DNA of 64,000 nt from Ceratotherium simum simum (lineage: Eukaryota; Chordata; Mammalia; Perissodactyla; Rhinocerotidae), in the NCBI RefSeq assembly GCF_000283155.1, contig NW_004454156.1, positions 33,081,208 through 33,145,207 on the forward strand, read 5' to 3'. Made by a program: the position numbers and the translations under genes. This document shows positions 21,241 through 32,739 of the stretch, piece after piece. The notes beneath the pieces are model-generated. The model was given only the letters and a program-made list of their open reading frames with translations. It had not been told where the DNA came from and did no database searches. The stretch's first letter is position 1. Each line of letters starts with the position of its first letter.

Positions 21241-21889
21241 TTGCTTTTCCTGAAGAGTGACGATTGCATGCACACAGCCTCTCACATATGCTTCATGACG
21301 TGCGTTCTGCCCCTCCGATCAGATCATCTCATATAGACTACAACATCTATCACTTTTTCACCACAATCTTTTTTATGATTCCTGTTTTTATTCCTTCCAT
21401 AATTATGCTTTTTTTTTGCTAGAAACTTTCACAGTCTCTGCTTTTTCCCTTACCAGATGTGATGATGCTAATCATGTCTGTAAAACACGTCAGGACTAGG
21501 CATGAGCGCTGCAAACACATCATAGATACTAACAATGCAATGGTAGAATCTGACCAGCAACATCCCCAGAGGAGGCAAGAGGAGGTGCTGGCCTTGGTCC
21601 TGAAATAGAGATTTGGGTGTGTCTGGGAACGCCATAAGTTGGTAAGCAGATGGCTTCACGGTTAGCCCTCACACTCCATATTGTGATGTCTTTGGAGGTT
21701 ATTTACTAAGAGATCCCACCTCATTCCATCTTTTTATCCCTACTTTCTAGCTCAGCTCCTGCCTCACGAAAGGTGCTCACTAGAAGTTGATCAGTTTACA
21801 CATCTAGATGCAAGCTTCTCCATTTATAGATCTGGTCAGAAATTGTGACATAGAAAGAATAAGTTACACGTTCCAGATGATACATCAAG
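21241..21889. other. Unassigned sequence
   Basis: No gene or repeat is supported. A T8 run at 21410 and a tctagctcagctcctgcct block at 21750 (weakly L2-like) are the only notable points. Confidence 0.45.
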
Positions 21890-22150
21890 AGTTGTTCAGC
21901 CCCTTTCCATTCTTCAAAACCTAGTTCAAGTGCTAACTCTTCCATGAAGACTCCCTTGATTTACCTGAAACTGAAATATAAATTTATTTTCCCCTGAACT
22001 CCCTTAACTCCTTTAACTGAATAAATAGAGGTAGTGAAATAAGTCACCGTGATTATCATATCATTACTATAGGACTTTAAGAATTCTTAAAGGCAGGGTC
22101 ATATCTGGCACTTAGGAAATATTAGGGCAAACCTTTTTATATGAATAAAT
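21890..22150 (+). mobile_element. LINE-2 3' UTR, diverged
   Basis: It shows cttcaaaacctagttcaagt, gctaactcttccatgaagac, tcccttgatttacctg, later cttaaaggcagggtcatatc and tggcacttaggaaatatt, then atgaataaataga. Confidence 0.6.
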
Positions 22151-23160
22151 AGATGAGAAATGGCATAACAAGAATCAAAATCTGGGGTCCTGTCTCTCAC
22201 ACTGCCTCCCACCAAAATGAATCCTCCTGATCTCCTGCTCCCTTAGGGCCCTGAGCTGGGTGGAATTGCTTCCTAAACATACGCATCTGAGAAAGCCATC
22301 TATGCTAATGTGCTCTTTAGCTAATGGGTTATTCCAGACAGGTGATAATGGTTCTGGGTTCTGTGACTACTGCAGATGGAGGAAATTTGGGAGACAGAGT
22401 GAGAAGAAGGGTCCTGACCCCATAATTCACTGGGCATTTACCATGGCTCAGCTTTAAAGGAGGTATATCTGAGGTGCCTGTTAAGCACCTTTGGAGAATG
22501 GAGAGGCATAGCTATAATGGGACAAATTAACAGGCCCCTGAAAGAGAAAATGCCCATCGTAATGACCTTGGCGAGCTCTCAGCTACGAAGATCCAAAATG
22601 CAAATGCACTAAAAATGAGAAAGTAGGCCTCTTTCTTAGCGCTCTTTACGTAATCTTAGAACAGCCACTCTACCTATGCACGAACACTCCACCTTCAACA
22701 TTCCTTCCTCCTCCTTATCCTTCCCCTCCATAGCTCCTCAAAGACAAGATGAAGGGCTGGTCCTTCAGAATACCCCCTGATTTCAAGCCCTAACTCTCCA
22801 TGGCCCATCCTGCAGCCCTCCAGTCCCCAACAGCTGTCACTTGATTGTCACCTGCAGACAGTTGTCATTGCCCAGGTGCAGATCACAGCTGACCCACTCC
22901 CTAGGAAGGAGAAGGGGTGTGGTTTCAAGAATCTCTAGTTTAATCACAACCTAAGGATGCCCTTGCTGCTTTATTTGCTAAGCTGTGTTCCGGTTCCAGA
23001 AACCAAGCCTCTGCCTGCTTCCTGTATCCTGGGCCCCACCCAGTGCCTGTTACCTGGGGCCTGAGCCTTGCCTGGGTGACCTGCCGTGTTCCAGCTCCTC
23101 TAAGACATTCTACTTTGCAGCCTGCCATTCAGCTAAGCCCCATACCCATCCCTAGTCCTG
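22151..23160. other. Unique sequence, no gene seen
   Basis: It is GC-richer than its surroundings between 22700 and 23150, but there is no CpG island, no convincing open frame and no recognised repeat. Confidence 0.5.
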
Positions 23161-23370
23161 TTTGAAATCCATCAGTAGGCTTCCTAATTCCCTTGGACAC
23201 TAAAATACAACACAGGAAGTTCAAGGTCCTGCAAGAACTGGTCCCTGCTCACCACTACATCTCACACAACATCCTCGAGTGCCCAGCTGCTCTGACCTTC
23301 TTGCAGTTTCTGGAGAGCTCCCCCATCACAAGGGTTTTGCACTTCATGGTCCTTACTTTGAAATGTCAGG
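23160..23370 (+). mobile_element. LINE-2 ORF2/3' region
   Basis: Blocks aaggtcctgcaagaactggt, ccctgctcaccactacatct, gctctgaccttcttgcagtt and caagggttttgcacttc follow the L2 segment ccctgcctacctctcc ... cagggcctttgcactt. Confidence 0.75.
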
Positions 23371-24105
23371 CTGGGGGAGGAGAGAGGAAAGTGGGTGGAA
23401 AGATGTTTTAAAGTCTCACAAAGTAAGGCCAAGTACTTACAAAAGGTCACATATTTTATTTACTTTCTTCCTAGTACCAACATACATCTGGAAGGTAGAG
23501 GAGGCTAAACAACCAGTTTAGAAAATGGAGGCAGAGTAATGGACCTATTAGACAGCTGACCCCTGAGAAGGCCCAAGAGACAGGAGATGAGGAGAGCAGA
23601 ACCCTGAGGTCTGATTGCCCTACCACGAAACAGCCATTGACCACCCCCCACCTCCATTTTGGGGCGAGGTGATATACAGGGGTGCCCTCCTTTAGGCTTT
23701 TGATATATGGGGATTGAGACAGGCTGATTCCAGCCACAGCAGGTAGGAGGGCAAGCCACACTTCCCACCCCATCTTGCAATTATTTTAGTCAAGCTCTTG
23801 GCTTACTGGAGATTTATGAAGCTTTCTCTCTGTCTATCACATTTTAAAGGTGCTATGAAAAGAAGAGAAAGCTTTTAGCTGCAGCGGGATCAGATTGTGT
23901 CCCCCCCACCCCGCCCATCTGATCTAACAGAATTTAGAAGGAAATTATTTCTTGGCAAAGCAGAGGATGAAAAGTGTGGAATGTCGTTACTAGAAAGATC
24001 CATCAGGCCCCTAGTCTCTCTTATTGTGCAGAAGCCAAGAGTGGGACACTTGCTTGCCCAGTAACACACAGCATGCTGGTGGCAGAGCCAGACCTAGAGT
24101 CAGGC
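23371..24105. other. Unique sequence, no gene seen
   Basis: Several overlapping frames lie at 23470-23780 on the minus strand, but none has a domain, splice signals or a start context that distinguishes it. A C-rich stretch lies at 23900-23915. Confidence 0.45.
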
Positions 24106-24107
24106 CA

Positions 24108-24285
24108 GAGGTTCTTGACTAGAGAGCCCTGCTGGCAGTGGGTCTGTGAAAATCCTCAAATTGGTAGGTGATACTTTGTATCTCTGGGCCCATGTGCCTT
24201 TTCAGGGCGGGAGCAGCCATAATTTTTATCAGATTCTTGAAAAGGTCTGTAACCCAAACCACGTTAAAAGCCACCAGCCTTCTAA
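24108..24285. mobile_element. hAT-type DNA transposon fossil, tentative
   Basis: It starts with gaggttcttgactagagagc and ends with cagattcttgaaaaggtctg, taacccaaaccacgttaaaa. This resembles the ggttcttaacc and ggttaagaa ends of non-autonomous hAT-Charlie elements. The inverted ends are decayed and no 8-bp duplication was fixed. Confidence 0.4.
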
Positions 24286-24459
24286 TGAACATTTCCTAAT
24301 GTTAGGGAGTTTATAAAATATAATTGAGGCAACAAAATTTACCCATAAGAAACAGTTGGAGAAAAACACCAGACATCCAATGATTTGGTGTTAAAATGCA
24401 TTTTGAGTATTATTAACACCCTAAGAGGGAAGAAAAGAAGGTGCTGTATGGTCACTAAG

Positions 24460-24672
24460 AACAATAATGACTAACACTGATACAGAGCTTGTCTGTGCCA
24501 GGTACCACTTTGTGTCTTTCTATTTATTAGCTCAGTTAATCTTCATGGCAACCCTATTAGGTACATACTATTATCACTTCCCTTTTTACAGATGAAGAAA
24601 CTGAGGAAGCAGAAGTTAAGTCATTTGCCTAAGATCGATGACCAGTAAGGGGCGTAACCAGGATTGGAATCA
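24460..24672 (-). mobile_element. MIR SINE, reversed
   Basis: It reads aacaataatgactaacactg, tgtgccaggtaccactttgt, cagttaatcttcatggcaac, tttttacagatgaagaaact and ggggcgtaaccaggattgga. Confidence 0.9.
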
Positions 24673-25204
24673 TCCAGTGATATTGCCACTATTGGGACAT
24701 ATGGGAATCCATGCAGGGCACAGGGCATAGATGTAGACATATCACACAGCCCCTATGGGAGTTCACAGTCCGTTGGAAGAGGCAGGTGCAAAAACACTGA
24801 TGATGATTATAAGGGTACAAGCTATAAGCAACTTCTAAAGATGCAGTGGATGGGCAGGGTGGAGGGCACAATCAGAAACCCACCACGCAGGTGGCAAGGA
24901 GGCATGAGTTTAAGCCTGTTACACAGGACAACCTGTCCATGCTCTGTGGGTTCAGTGTAGGCGGCCAGATGAGCCCCAATTTCAGAAGCAGACTGTATCC
25001 AGCCAGCTTATGAGGCAGGCCAGGTAGCAAGCCCAGCCAATGGCCGAACACCTGGGAGCTGGCGGTTCTGTTCTCACTCTAGTGTACCTGTCTCTGTAGG
25101 CAGCAAGACTCTAGGACTAGCCCAAAGCCTGGGTCCCAACCAAACGGTCTGAGATTCGGTCAGAGATGGGTAGTGAGTAGGGAAAGCAATTTTCCTGGTT
25201 TGGA
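24673..25204. other. Weak L2-like start, then unassigned
   Basis: Bases 24715-24810 (cacagggcatagatgtagac, cctatgggagttcacagtcc, gttggaagaggcaggtg) weakly follow reversed L2. Beyond 24830 nothing is recognised. Confidence 0.35.
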
Positions 25205-25415
25205 ATGAGGCAAGAAAACTGAGGACCGTTCAGGACCTGCCTGTACCGGCTGTGGGACCTCGGGCAATGTAACATATACTCACCTCAGTGTTCTCATCTG
25301 TGTTACAGAATACTCTTATCACCTCTCATAGGATTGTTGTGAGGTTTAAATGAAATGGAACATTTTTCATAGGGCCTGACACCAAGTAAGCACTCAAAAT
25401 ATTTATCATTTCACT
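25205..25415 (+). mobile_element. MIR SINE
   Basis: It shows ggctgtgggacctcgggcaa, cacctcagtgttctcatctg, cctctcataggattgttgtg, aggtttaaatgaaatggaac, gggcctgacaccaagtaagc and actcaaaatatttatcat. Confidence 0.9.
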
Positions 25416-25505
25416 CATTTAAAAGCAATCTGTTGAATACCTACTATACAAGTAGTACAAGTTTACAAACAGTGTGGTTTCTGCCCTCATAGAATTCACA
25501 ATCAA
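25416..25505 (-). mobile_element. LINE-2 3' end, reversed
   Basis: It reads ctgttgaatacctactatac followed by ctgccctcatagaattcaca, the reversed L2 terminus. It abuts the preceding MIR tail to tail. Confidence 0.6.
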
Positions 25506-25599
25506 TTGCTCTTTTCATTGAGGATTATTATTAGCGGTAGGTGTAGTGTTATCATCAACTTTACTATGAATCACTAAGGAGGACTTGCTTTCTCCTCTG

Positions 25600-25795
25600 T
25601 CCCCTCTTCCCTCCATTTGACCTCCAAGAGTGCCCACATCACACTGCACATCACGGTCTTTTTGTCTTCCTCTGGCACTAGGGCAGGCCCCTTATTCTTA
25701 CTCATTCTTATTCATCCCTATATTCCTAGTGCTGCATCCTGCTCATTCCTACATCCCACAGAGCCTGACCCAGAGTAAGCCCCAGGTGTGTGCGT
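25600..25795 (+). mobile_element. LINE-2 3' UTR, weak
   Basis: Blocks gcactagggcaggcccctta, ttcatccctatattcctagt and cagagcctgacccagagtaa are L2-like, but a tandem-like doubling of cattctta/cattcct words makes the alignment uncertain. Confidence 0.4.
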
Positions 25796-25799
25796 TGAC

Positions 25800-26735
25800 C
25801 TGAACTGGATCAAGCCTGGACGGGGACCCTGACCCTTGACCATAGTCACTCTGGTGGGGGATCAAGACGTAGAGTAGGGGGTGCCTGAGTGGCTAGGGGA
25901 GGGGCTACTGCCTTCCAAGTCTCGGGGTTCACCTCTGCACTCAGGATCCAGACCTGGGTGGGATGCAGAGAGGTTCCAGGGGTGGCAGAAGACCCCACAG
26001 TCATGTTGGGCCCCAGTCCAGATCTGAGAGTGCGACTGCACCCCAACTTCTGCAGATGAGAGGAAGGGAAGCGGCTACTGCCCCTCTGATGGGGTTTGCT
26101 CAGGAGCATCTCTGGGCTGGAGGCTACTGTGGAAGGTGTCAGTGGCCACAACTGAGGTGTGGGATGGGTCCATGCTTTATGGGACCTGAAGCTTGTGCAT
26201 TTTCGGCCTTCTTTAAGAAAAAGAATGCAAAATTAGGTTTAAAACAGAATTAAAAATATTTTTAAAAAATAAGACATACGAAAAACAAAACATTAAAGAT
26301 ATAACATAATATTTTTATTAACTGACCACTTCTACAATGCTCCTTTTGTCCTAAATTTTTGGCAACACGTTCTAATAGGCGCTCCATGTGATAATTTTGT
26401 AGTATCTTTCTATAGAAAGAATAGGGAAATAATTAGGCTTCTCTCTAGATCAAAACAATTTTATTAATAATTTATAAAAACATTTCTTTTAGCTTTACAA
26501 CTCAATACTGGCAATGTCATGTAAATGTTTATGATTTGTAGTCAAAATGTGGTAAATGTGCCATCATGTGTGCTTCATATGAGCTCTTATGGGTGTACTC
26601 ACTCTGCTACTGCTATAAATTTCCTCCCTAAAATCATGGAAATTATGATAAACCCTATTTTCCACAATTCCCTTCCAAAACAGACCCCTCCCAAAAAGAG
26701 TATGTGGTGTTTATAATTGTACATGCTGCATTATC
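25800..26735. other. Unassigned; GC-rich block joined to AT-rich block
   Basis: Bases 25800-26200 are GC-rich and look like a processed or repeat-derived unit. From 26210 the composition flips to A/T-rich (aaaatatttttaaaaaataa). The abrupt join suggests an unrecognised insertion. No known family was identified with confidence. Confidence 0.35.
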
Positions 26736-26739
26736 AAGT

Positions 26740-27300
26740 ATATTTCTGACAAGGGAACTTTCATGCTGACGAGGCATCGATGGGAGATGAATCAATCCTC
26801 CACTTACAAATTTACGTCCTCTGATAAGGGGAAGAATGCTGCACATACTGTTTTCTGGTTCTGGACATTTCAAACCTTGTTTTCTCCCAGTGCCCGTGTA
26901 CCTCCAGCGCCAGCTGCTATGGGACATATTCATGCCACAACAGGCCCCAGGCCCTGTCTTCAGGTCACACTGCAAAGTGAGTTGACACAGCAGGAAGCCA
27001 TTGCTATACCAGGATGACCAGCAACACCATAATTAGATACAGAAATGGCTGCGACCACACAGCATACCTCACTAATCCCGAAGCAAATGTGTTCCCCAAA
27101 TCACCCTCTCAAGGAGGCACCATCCAAATTCGAAATAGCCATTTCCATCTCTCTGAGAAATGGTGCACTCATGATAGGCCTGCTGGTTGCACCCACCGGT
27201 CCTCCCCCAGTCTGCTAAGCCTGAAGCTGATTAGCCAAGTGGCCAATTGGCCATCAGCCCCTGTAATTAAAGAATCACATTAGTTGCAACAGGGATGGTG
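26740..27300. promoter_or_regulatory. Candidate conserved non-coding block
   Basis: No repeat is recognised over about 560 bp. It contains a perfect 12-bp palindrome ggccaattggcc (27241-27252) followed 12 bases later by the homeodomain-type word TAATTA (27264-27269). Enhancer function is inference from composition and motif clustering only. Frames at 26763-27017 and 27014-27283 have no recognisable domain. Confidence 0.25.
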
Positions 27301-27945
27301 TAGAGGCCTATAAGTTGGAAGAACACATGGAGCAAGCTTTGAAGGATGTGCGGAAACATCTGCTATCGTCTTCCCTGGGAATCAGAGCACCTGCACCTTA
27401 CAATTCTATTCTTCAAGCTGGGTTCTGAGTCTTGAGCACAGAACCTGGGTTCAAAGGGAAACAAAAAGCAAAAATTTGATGGGGATTCCTCGAGCCCAAT
27501 AGCATGGCCTGGTATCATCGCTAAGTGCCATGTTTTTAAAACTTTTGGCAAAAATATGAGTCTTCTATGGAGAACAGTAATCTGCTAAGGCAGGTAGGAT
27601 CCCCCTTGCCAGCCCCAGACATGAATGAGAGCCAGAGAAGGACTGAGCAGGCTGGGTCAGGACCTTCAGAGACACTCAGCACTCAGGTGACAGTGCTTCC
27701 TGAGCATCCTAAGTGTATATCTCATCAAAGAAAAATCATATTAAACCTCAAAACAAAAATAAATAATCCCACAGATTTCTGCTTTATCCCCATGATAGTG
27801 ACTTAGATGCACTGGTTGAAATATTGAAATATCAAATCATGTGGAAAAACAATTTTTTATTGCTGCCCCCTCCTTGCAGTTGTCCTTTGTGGGGTTCAGC
27901 TCATGTAATGATTGCAGGAACCCTGGAACAAGGCACCTGCCAGGA
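27301..27945. other. Unassigned sequence
   Basis: No gene or repeat is recognised. It ends at a reversed MIR. Confidence 0.45.
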
Positions 27946-27949
27946 ACCT

Positions 27950-28110
27950 TAGAGTTCACTCACTCCAGTGCCCTTATTTTTACAGGGAGAATAAAGTTCA
28001 GCAAGAAAAAACAACTTGGCCAAAATCACACAGTAATCTGGCGGCAGAGACACTGTAAATACTCAGATCTCCAAATTCCTGATCCAGGGCTCTATCTGCA
28101 TTTTTTTTTC
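27950..28110 (-). mobile_element. MIR SINE fragment, reversed
   Basis: It shows tttacagggagaataaagtt, aacttggccaaaatcacaca, gtaatctggcggcagagaca and ctgatccagggctctatctg. Confidence 0.8.
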
Positions 28111-28639
28111 CCATCTGCTTTGCCAGAAACTTAGGCATAGTTTCTTCCAAAGACCTGGCCTCCCACACAAGCTTCTGGATGAGGCTTCTGGTTTTCTGAC
28201 CAGCAGAGAGCCCCTCAGCCTTCTGCTGCAAGCTTTAATGCCTCACCCGTGCCAAAGACACCTGGTTACATATTTGCTCCCTGAGACTTGGCACCCAGCT
28301 CTGGCAGAATTAGGAAATACATGTTTACCTGCTCAAAGCCCAGACCGCCTGTGTGTATCATTAAGTTCTCTACTGGAGCGTCAGGACAATGAACATTAGA
28401 AATGGCTGGGACTTGGGAGACTCGTGGCAGGCAGGGGTCCGGGGAAGCTATGCAGCAAGGTGGAGGCTTCTGGGCTATTTTGGAAAAAGATCAGTGTTGA
28501 CATCCTCTCTGATGCTGTTTGGGCTTAAGTCTCCTTTGAAAGCATCTCCAGTTCAGCCCTTTTCACCTGTACACCCAGCCAGCAGGCAAATTGCATTTTT
28601 GTTGTTTTCTCTCCTTCACTCTCAATGGTACAGTACAGG
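28111..28639. other. Unassigned sequence
   Basis: No gene or repeat is recognised between a MIR and an L2. Confidence 0.45.
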
Positions 28640-28862
28640 CCATTAGACCCTCCTGGCGGGATCATTTGATGACCGAATCCTCCCTGTCATTCAGATATCA
28701 CTCAGATATCACTTCCTGAGTGAGGTCTTCCAGAAGCATCCCATTATAGTAGTACCACCCCTACCCCATCCTTTAAATCTCTATCCCTTTGCCCTGTTTT
28801 GGATTCCTCATGGCAATTTTTGTTCTCTGAAATTCCTTTATTCTGCAAGTGAAAAGGTAATA
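28640..28862 (+). mobile_element. LINE-2, 5' part of a split copy
   Basis: It reads atatcacttcctgagtgagg, tcttccagaagcatcccatt, tttaaatctctatccctttg and cctgttttggattcctcatg, the L2 3' UTR up to the middle. It resumes at 29128 after a MIR. Confidence 0.65.
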
Positions 28863-29125
28863 TGGCCCTGTTGTTAAGACCTTCATCTCTGGGGTCAGGC
28901 TGTCTAGATTCAAATCCTGGTTCTACCGCTTATTAACTATATAACCTCAGGAAAGTTACCTAACTTCCATCTCTATGCCTCACTTTCCCATTTGTAAAAG
29001 GGGAAAAATAACAATACCTACCTCACAAGGTTGTTATGAAGATTAAGCTAATTCATCAAAGGCACTTAGAGTGGCACCTGGCACATTGTTAGGAACTTAA
29101 TAAATGTCAGATATTATTATTGTTA
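28863..29125 (+). mobile_element. MIR SINE, full length, nested between L2 halves
   Basis: It reads gcccctgttgt-type head (gccctgttgttaagacct), ctggggtcaggctgtctaga, ttcaaatcctggttctaccg, ttacctaacttccatctct, cctacctcacaaggttgtta, gtggcacctggcacattgtt and aatgtcagatattatta. Nearly the whole consensus is present. Confidence 0.92.
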
Positions 29126-29127
29126 TT

Positions 29128-29285
29128 ATTTGGCTTTTATATTGTAGTTTGTCTCTTTCTACTCTAATGTAATTTCTGCAAGGCTGGAGACCCTGCCTGC
29201 ATGTGCACCTCTATCTCCAGTGTCCACAAAAGTACCCAGCACATTGTTGGCTCTCAATAGATGTTTGTCAAATAAATGAATAGAC
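29128..29285 (+). mobile_element. LINE-2, 3' part of a split copy
   Basis: It reads aatttctgcaaggctggaga, ctctatctccagtgtccaca, acccagcacattgttggctc and tcaatagatgtttgtcaaat, continuing the L2 left off at 28862. The order indicates that the MIR inserted into this L2. Confidence 0.7.
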
Positions 29286-30580
29286 TTCCTAAGTGTCCCT
29301 CCTGCCTCCATTTCTCTCTCCTACACTCTACTCTTGAATGGATGCCTACCCACTCCCCAGTTATAACTAGCTGTCTCTTCCTCTGATCCCTCTGATCTCA
29401 TGATCCCACGTGATCCACAAGTGAAATTTTTGCTTTCTATTCTTGTAACTTTGGACTCTGCTGGTCTTAAGGTCTTAGATACCAACTGTGGAGTGCTGCC
29501 ACTAGGGACACAGCAATGGGTCAATTAGACTGGAAGTTGAGGCTTGCATTCAGCCACTGAGTTTCTCATGCCAGTGATCAAGAGGCGAAGAAGAAGGTCA
29601 CTAGCTGGGGTGATTGATCTTGATTATTAAGAGGGATCTGGGTTATTATTATGCAATCAGGGTAAGGAGGAGTGTGTCTGGAGGAAGAGATGCTCTGAGG
29701 TGCCTCTTGTACTCCTATGTCCTATGATTAAAGTCAAATGGAAAACTACAACCCAATACAGGCAGGACTGCCAATGACGCATACCCTGAAGAAATAAACT
29801 TTTGAGTCACCCACCAGGCACAGAACCACAGGAGCCAACCGCTCCAACTGAGGGCAAAGGGAATGTGGAATTTATGTGGCAAAAGAAAGTTATAAATATG
29901 AGCTACCGCCACATGACCAGTTGCAGAAATGAGGACTGTAACAGTTGTGAGTATTTCTTTCTTATTTTGATGTGAATATATTTGCATATATTACTTTCAC
30001 TCTCTCATTTCCCTACCATCTAGCATAAAATGTGTTTAATAGTATTTAATCATATATCTTAATATTTAAGTTACAAGATATCAAAGGAGGAATGTGACCT
30101 AGCTGGGCAATGAATGGACATCATCCAAAGATGCGTAAAGGATTTTACACCCTTTTTTGGGGACAGGGTTGGAGTGTTTTTGGTTGTATATAAAAGATAT
30201 TTGCTTCATTTTAGACAGAAGTAATATTCTGCTACTGCCTTTATTGAGAAGTCAATTATGGCTAAAAGAGATATCAATGGACGACAAGAGTGAAAGATGT
30301 GTTGATCTAGTAAGCTGGAACTAAGCTTCTCAAAATTCCCTGTAAAGCTCTGGGACACACTGGCCACAAGAGGCATTTGCACCAGATTTGGAAACAGAAA
30401 GGGAAAAATGGCAGCTTTTTTTTTAAACCAGGAAGGGCTGTATAGAGCCCAAGTGCTGTTACTGCTCAAGTCCTCTTGGGCGCTGATCTGCTGCCTCACC
30501 TTGATGACGTGGCTGCAGCAACTGTAGCTCCCACTGCATCTCCTCCTTTAGCTATTCCAAATCCTGGACCAACGTGAGCA
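29286..30580. other. Unassigned sequence
   Basis: No gene or repeat is firmly recognised. Bases 30110-30580 may be the upstream part of the LTR-like element that ends at 30835. Confidence 0.4.
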
Positions 30581-30589
30581 ACTCCATGG

Positions 30590-30835
30590 CTAAGGGTGCC
30601 AGCTTCTGCTGGTCACATACATTATTGCTCTCCCCCGCTTCATGTCCATCTTTCCTTCCCAACTGCCTGTTCTGCTGACTTCAGGCCCAACGTCAGATGT
30701 AGAAGCAACAGCCTTACATAAACTCTCTAGTTCCCACAATTGCGCAAGGTCAAACCTCCATAATAAATGCCTTATCCACATATTTTGCGGTGTTTCTGCT
30801 TCTCTGATTAAACTCTAACTGAGGAGTCTTTGTGA
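30590..30835 (+). mobile_element. LTR-like 3' end, ERV-L group, tentative
   Basis: Ahead of its end lies a polyadenylation-type word in aataaatgccttatccaca, followed by ggtgtttctgcttctctgat and taaactctaactga. This is the typical terminal order of ERV-L-type LTRs (AATAAA, then a ctctgactaa-like end). The upstream boundary is unknown. Confidence 0.4.
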
Positions 30836-30849
30836 TTCTCATTCTCATG

Positions 30850-31250
30850 ATGCTTCAGCCACACTGGCCTTCCTGTCCCGTGAGCACGACAAGCTTATTC
30901 CCCCGGAGGACGTTTTACACTTGCACTTCTCCTCCCTGAAACACTCTTTCCCAGAGATCCTCATTCTCCTTCTCATCAAGGAGTCTCAGCTCAACCGTCA
31001 CCTCTATCGTGAGGCTTTCCCTGACCACAGCAGCTAAAATAAACCCCTGGTCATTCTTAACCACGTTACACCATTATTGTTTCCATGGCACTGATCACTC
31101 TCTAAAACTGCATTTTTGTTTGTTTAGATACCAGTTGTCTCTCTTTTGAAGTTTTTTGACAATAGGGATCTTGCCTATCTTGTTAACCAGAGTCCCCTTG
31201 CCCAGTGCAGAGCCGAACACAGAGAACGTTACTTGTAGAATGAACAAATG
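30850..31250 (+). mobile_element. LINE-2 3' UTR
   Basis: It reads gccacactggccttcctgtc, ctccctgaaacactctttcc, tcgtgaggctttccctgacc, tccatggcactgatcactct, gcccagtgcagagccgaaca and acttgtagaatgaac. It is a long, clear L2 3' region. Confidence 0.85.
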
Positions 31251-31395
31251 ACCTTGTTCAAGCTACTTCCCTCTGGCAGCCTCAGTGCAGTGAGCTGTCC
31301 ATGACGTGATCAGGCCTCTCTTGCAGAGCTGTTGGGAGGATTGGCCCAGGCTACAGATGAAAAGCACCTTGCACAGCACCTGGCAGGGAACTGGC
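31250..31395 (+). mobile_element. MIR SINE, 3' half
   Basis: It shows accttgttcaagctacttcc, tctggcagcctcagtgcagt, ttgcagagctgttgggagga and ccttgcacagcacctggcag. It directly abuts the L2 end. Confidence 0.75.
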
Positions 31396-32191
31396 TCTCA
31401 GAGCTTCGGTCACCTTTCCTGCATCCATGCCCTGCTGGGAACCTCTGAGGTAAGCTGTGAGCTGAGCTGGAATCATGAGGGTAGAATCAGATCTCTGAGA
31501 TTCCTGGATACCAGAAGGATACTTCTACTTTATTTCCTTCTTATTTTTACTGTCTTTGCAAGATGCCAGACTCCCCTTCCGCTAACAGCTCTGGTGTGCT
31601 GTGTGCCTTCGTCTTAAAAAGCACTTTCACAGCTTCCATGCCTGGTAATTCTTATTTCCCAGCCTTTTGCCTCCCTATCCACCCACGGAGCTGGCAACAA
31701 TCCCCCAGCCTCTGTCCAGTGCCCAATGAATCACGCTGACATTGGTGTCCAATTGATTTCCTCACCTCTGCATTACACACACGGATGAAAAGAAACACCA
31801 TTTTCATCTAGCCCAGAGGAAGGTGGGTACCGAGGGGGAGGTGCAGAGGAATTTTCTGGAAGAGGATGCAGTGGTCCTGCACATCAATAAAATCCAAATA
31901 GCAGAGTGAGTCTAATTCATATATCCTATGTATGGAACTATAAATTACAACATTCCTAAGCAGACCTATGGCTCAAATGAGAAGCCAGTCAGTGATAATA
32001 CAATTCACTTCCATCTCCTAATTCGGAAAGTAATGAACTCGTCTCCACCTCCAGGCTGCATCAGGCATCTATTAGACTATGAAGTGGAATAAGTGGCTCC
32101 ATCAGAAATGCCTTCTTCCCTTAGTTCTCATGCCACACACATGGAGCATGCGTCCTTTTCATTTTTTAGCTCTTAGCTCCGGAAAGGTTTC
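31396..32191. promoter_or_regulatory. Candidate conserved non-coding block
   Basis: No repeat is seen. Bases 31640-32160 hold evenly spaced AT-rich words (ccaatgaatca, ccaattgattt, catcaataaaatcc, tctcctaattcgg) on a moderate-GC background, a texture common in vertebrate conserved non-coding elements. There is no direct evidence of function. Confidence 0.2.
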
Positions 32192-32636
32192 TGTAACGAG
32201 TTGAATAGTCTCGCCCCAAAAACTGACATCCATCCAGAACCTCACAATGTGACCTTATTTGGAAATAGTCTTTGCAGATGTAAATAATTACGTTAAGGTG
32301 AGATCATACTGAATAAGGGTGGGCTCTAAATGCGATGACTGGTGTCCTAATGAAAAGAGACGAGACACACAGAAATACACACAGAGCCAAAGGCCATGTG
32401 ACAACAGAGGTAGAGATTGGAGTGATGCAGCTACAAGACGAGGAACAGCAAAGATTGCCAGCAACCTCAGAAGCCAAGAAGAGGCATCTTCCCTGGAGCC
32501 TCCAGAGGGAGCAGGGCCCTGCCCACGTCTTGATTTTGGACTTCTGGCCTCCAGAACTGTGAGAGAATAAATTTCTGTTGTTTTAAGACACCAAGTTTGT
32601 GATCATTTGTTATGGCAGCCCTAGAAAACAAATACA
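32192..32636 (+). mobile_element. MLT1-type LTR (ERVL-MaLR)
   Basis: It runs from TGTAACGAGTTGAATAG, through caatgtgaccttatttggaa, agtctttgcagatgtaa, gtcttgattttggacttctg, cctccagaactgtgagagaa and taaatttctgttgttttaag, to caaataCA. This is a complete MLT1 LTR of about 445 bp with its polyadenylation region. The flanking 5-mers do not match, so the target duplication is lost or the ends are slightly different. Confidence 0.92.
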
Positions 32637-32739
32637 CCTTCCCTAATCCATGTCTCCCACCTCTTCTTGTTCAGAAATACCCCACCCCTCCCATACGCAC
32701 ACCCAACTTACATACTGACCTGGAAATCTGATCTTCTCT

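Noticed and set aside
23505..23780. Overlapping minus-strand frames of 90-100 codons
   Set aside because: Two frames overlap out of phase, with no domain, no repeats and no splice logic. Most likely chance in GC-moderate DNA.
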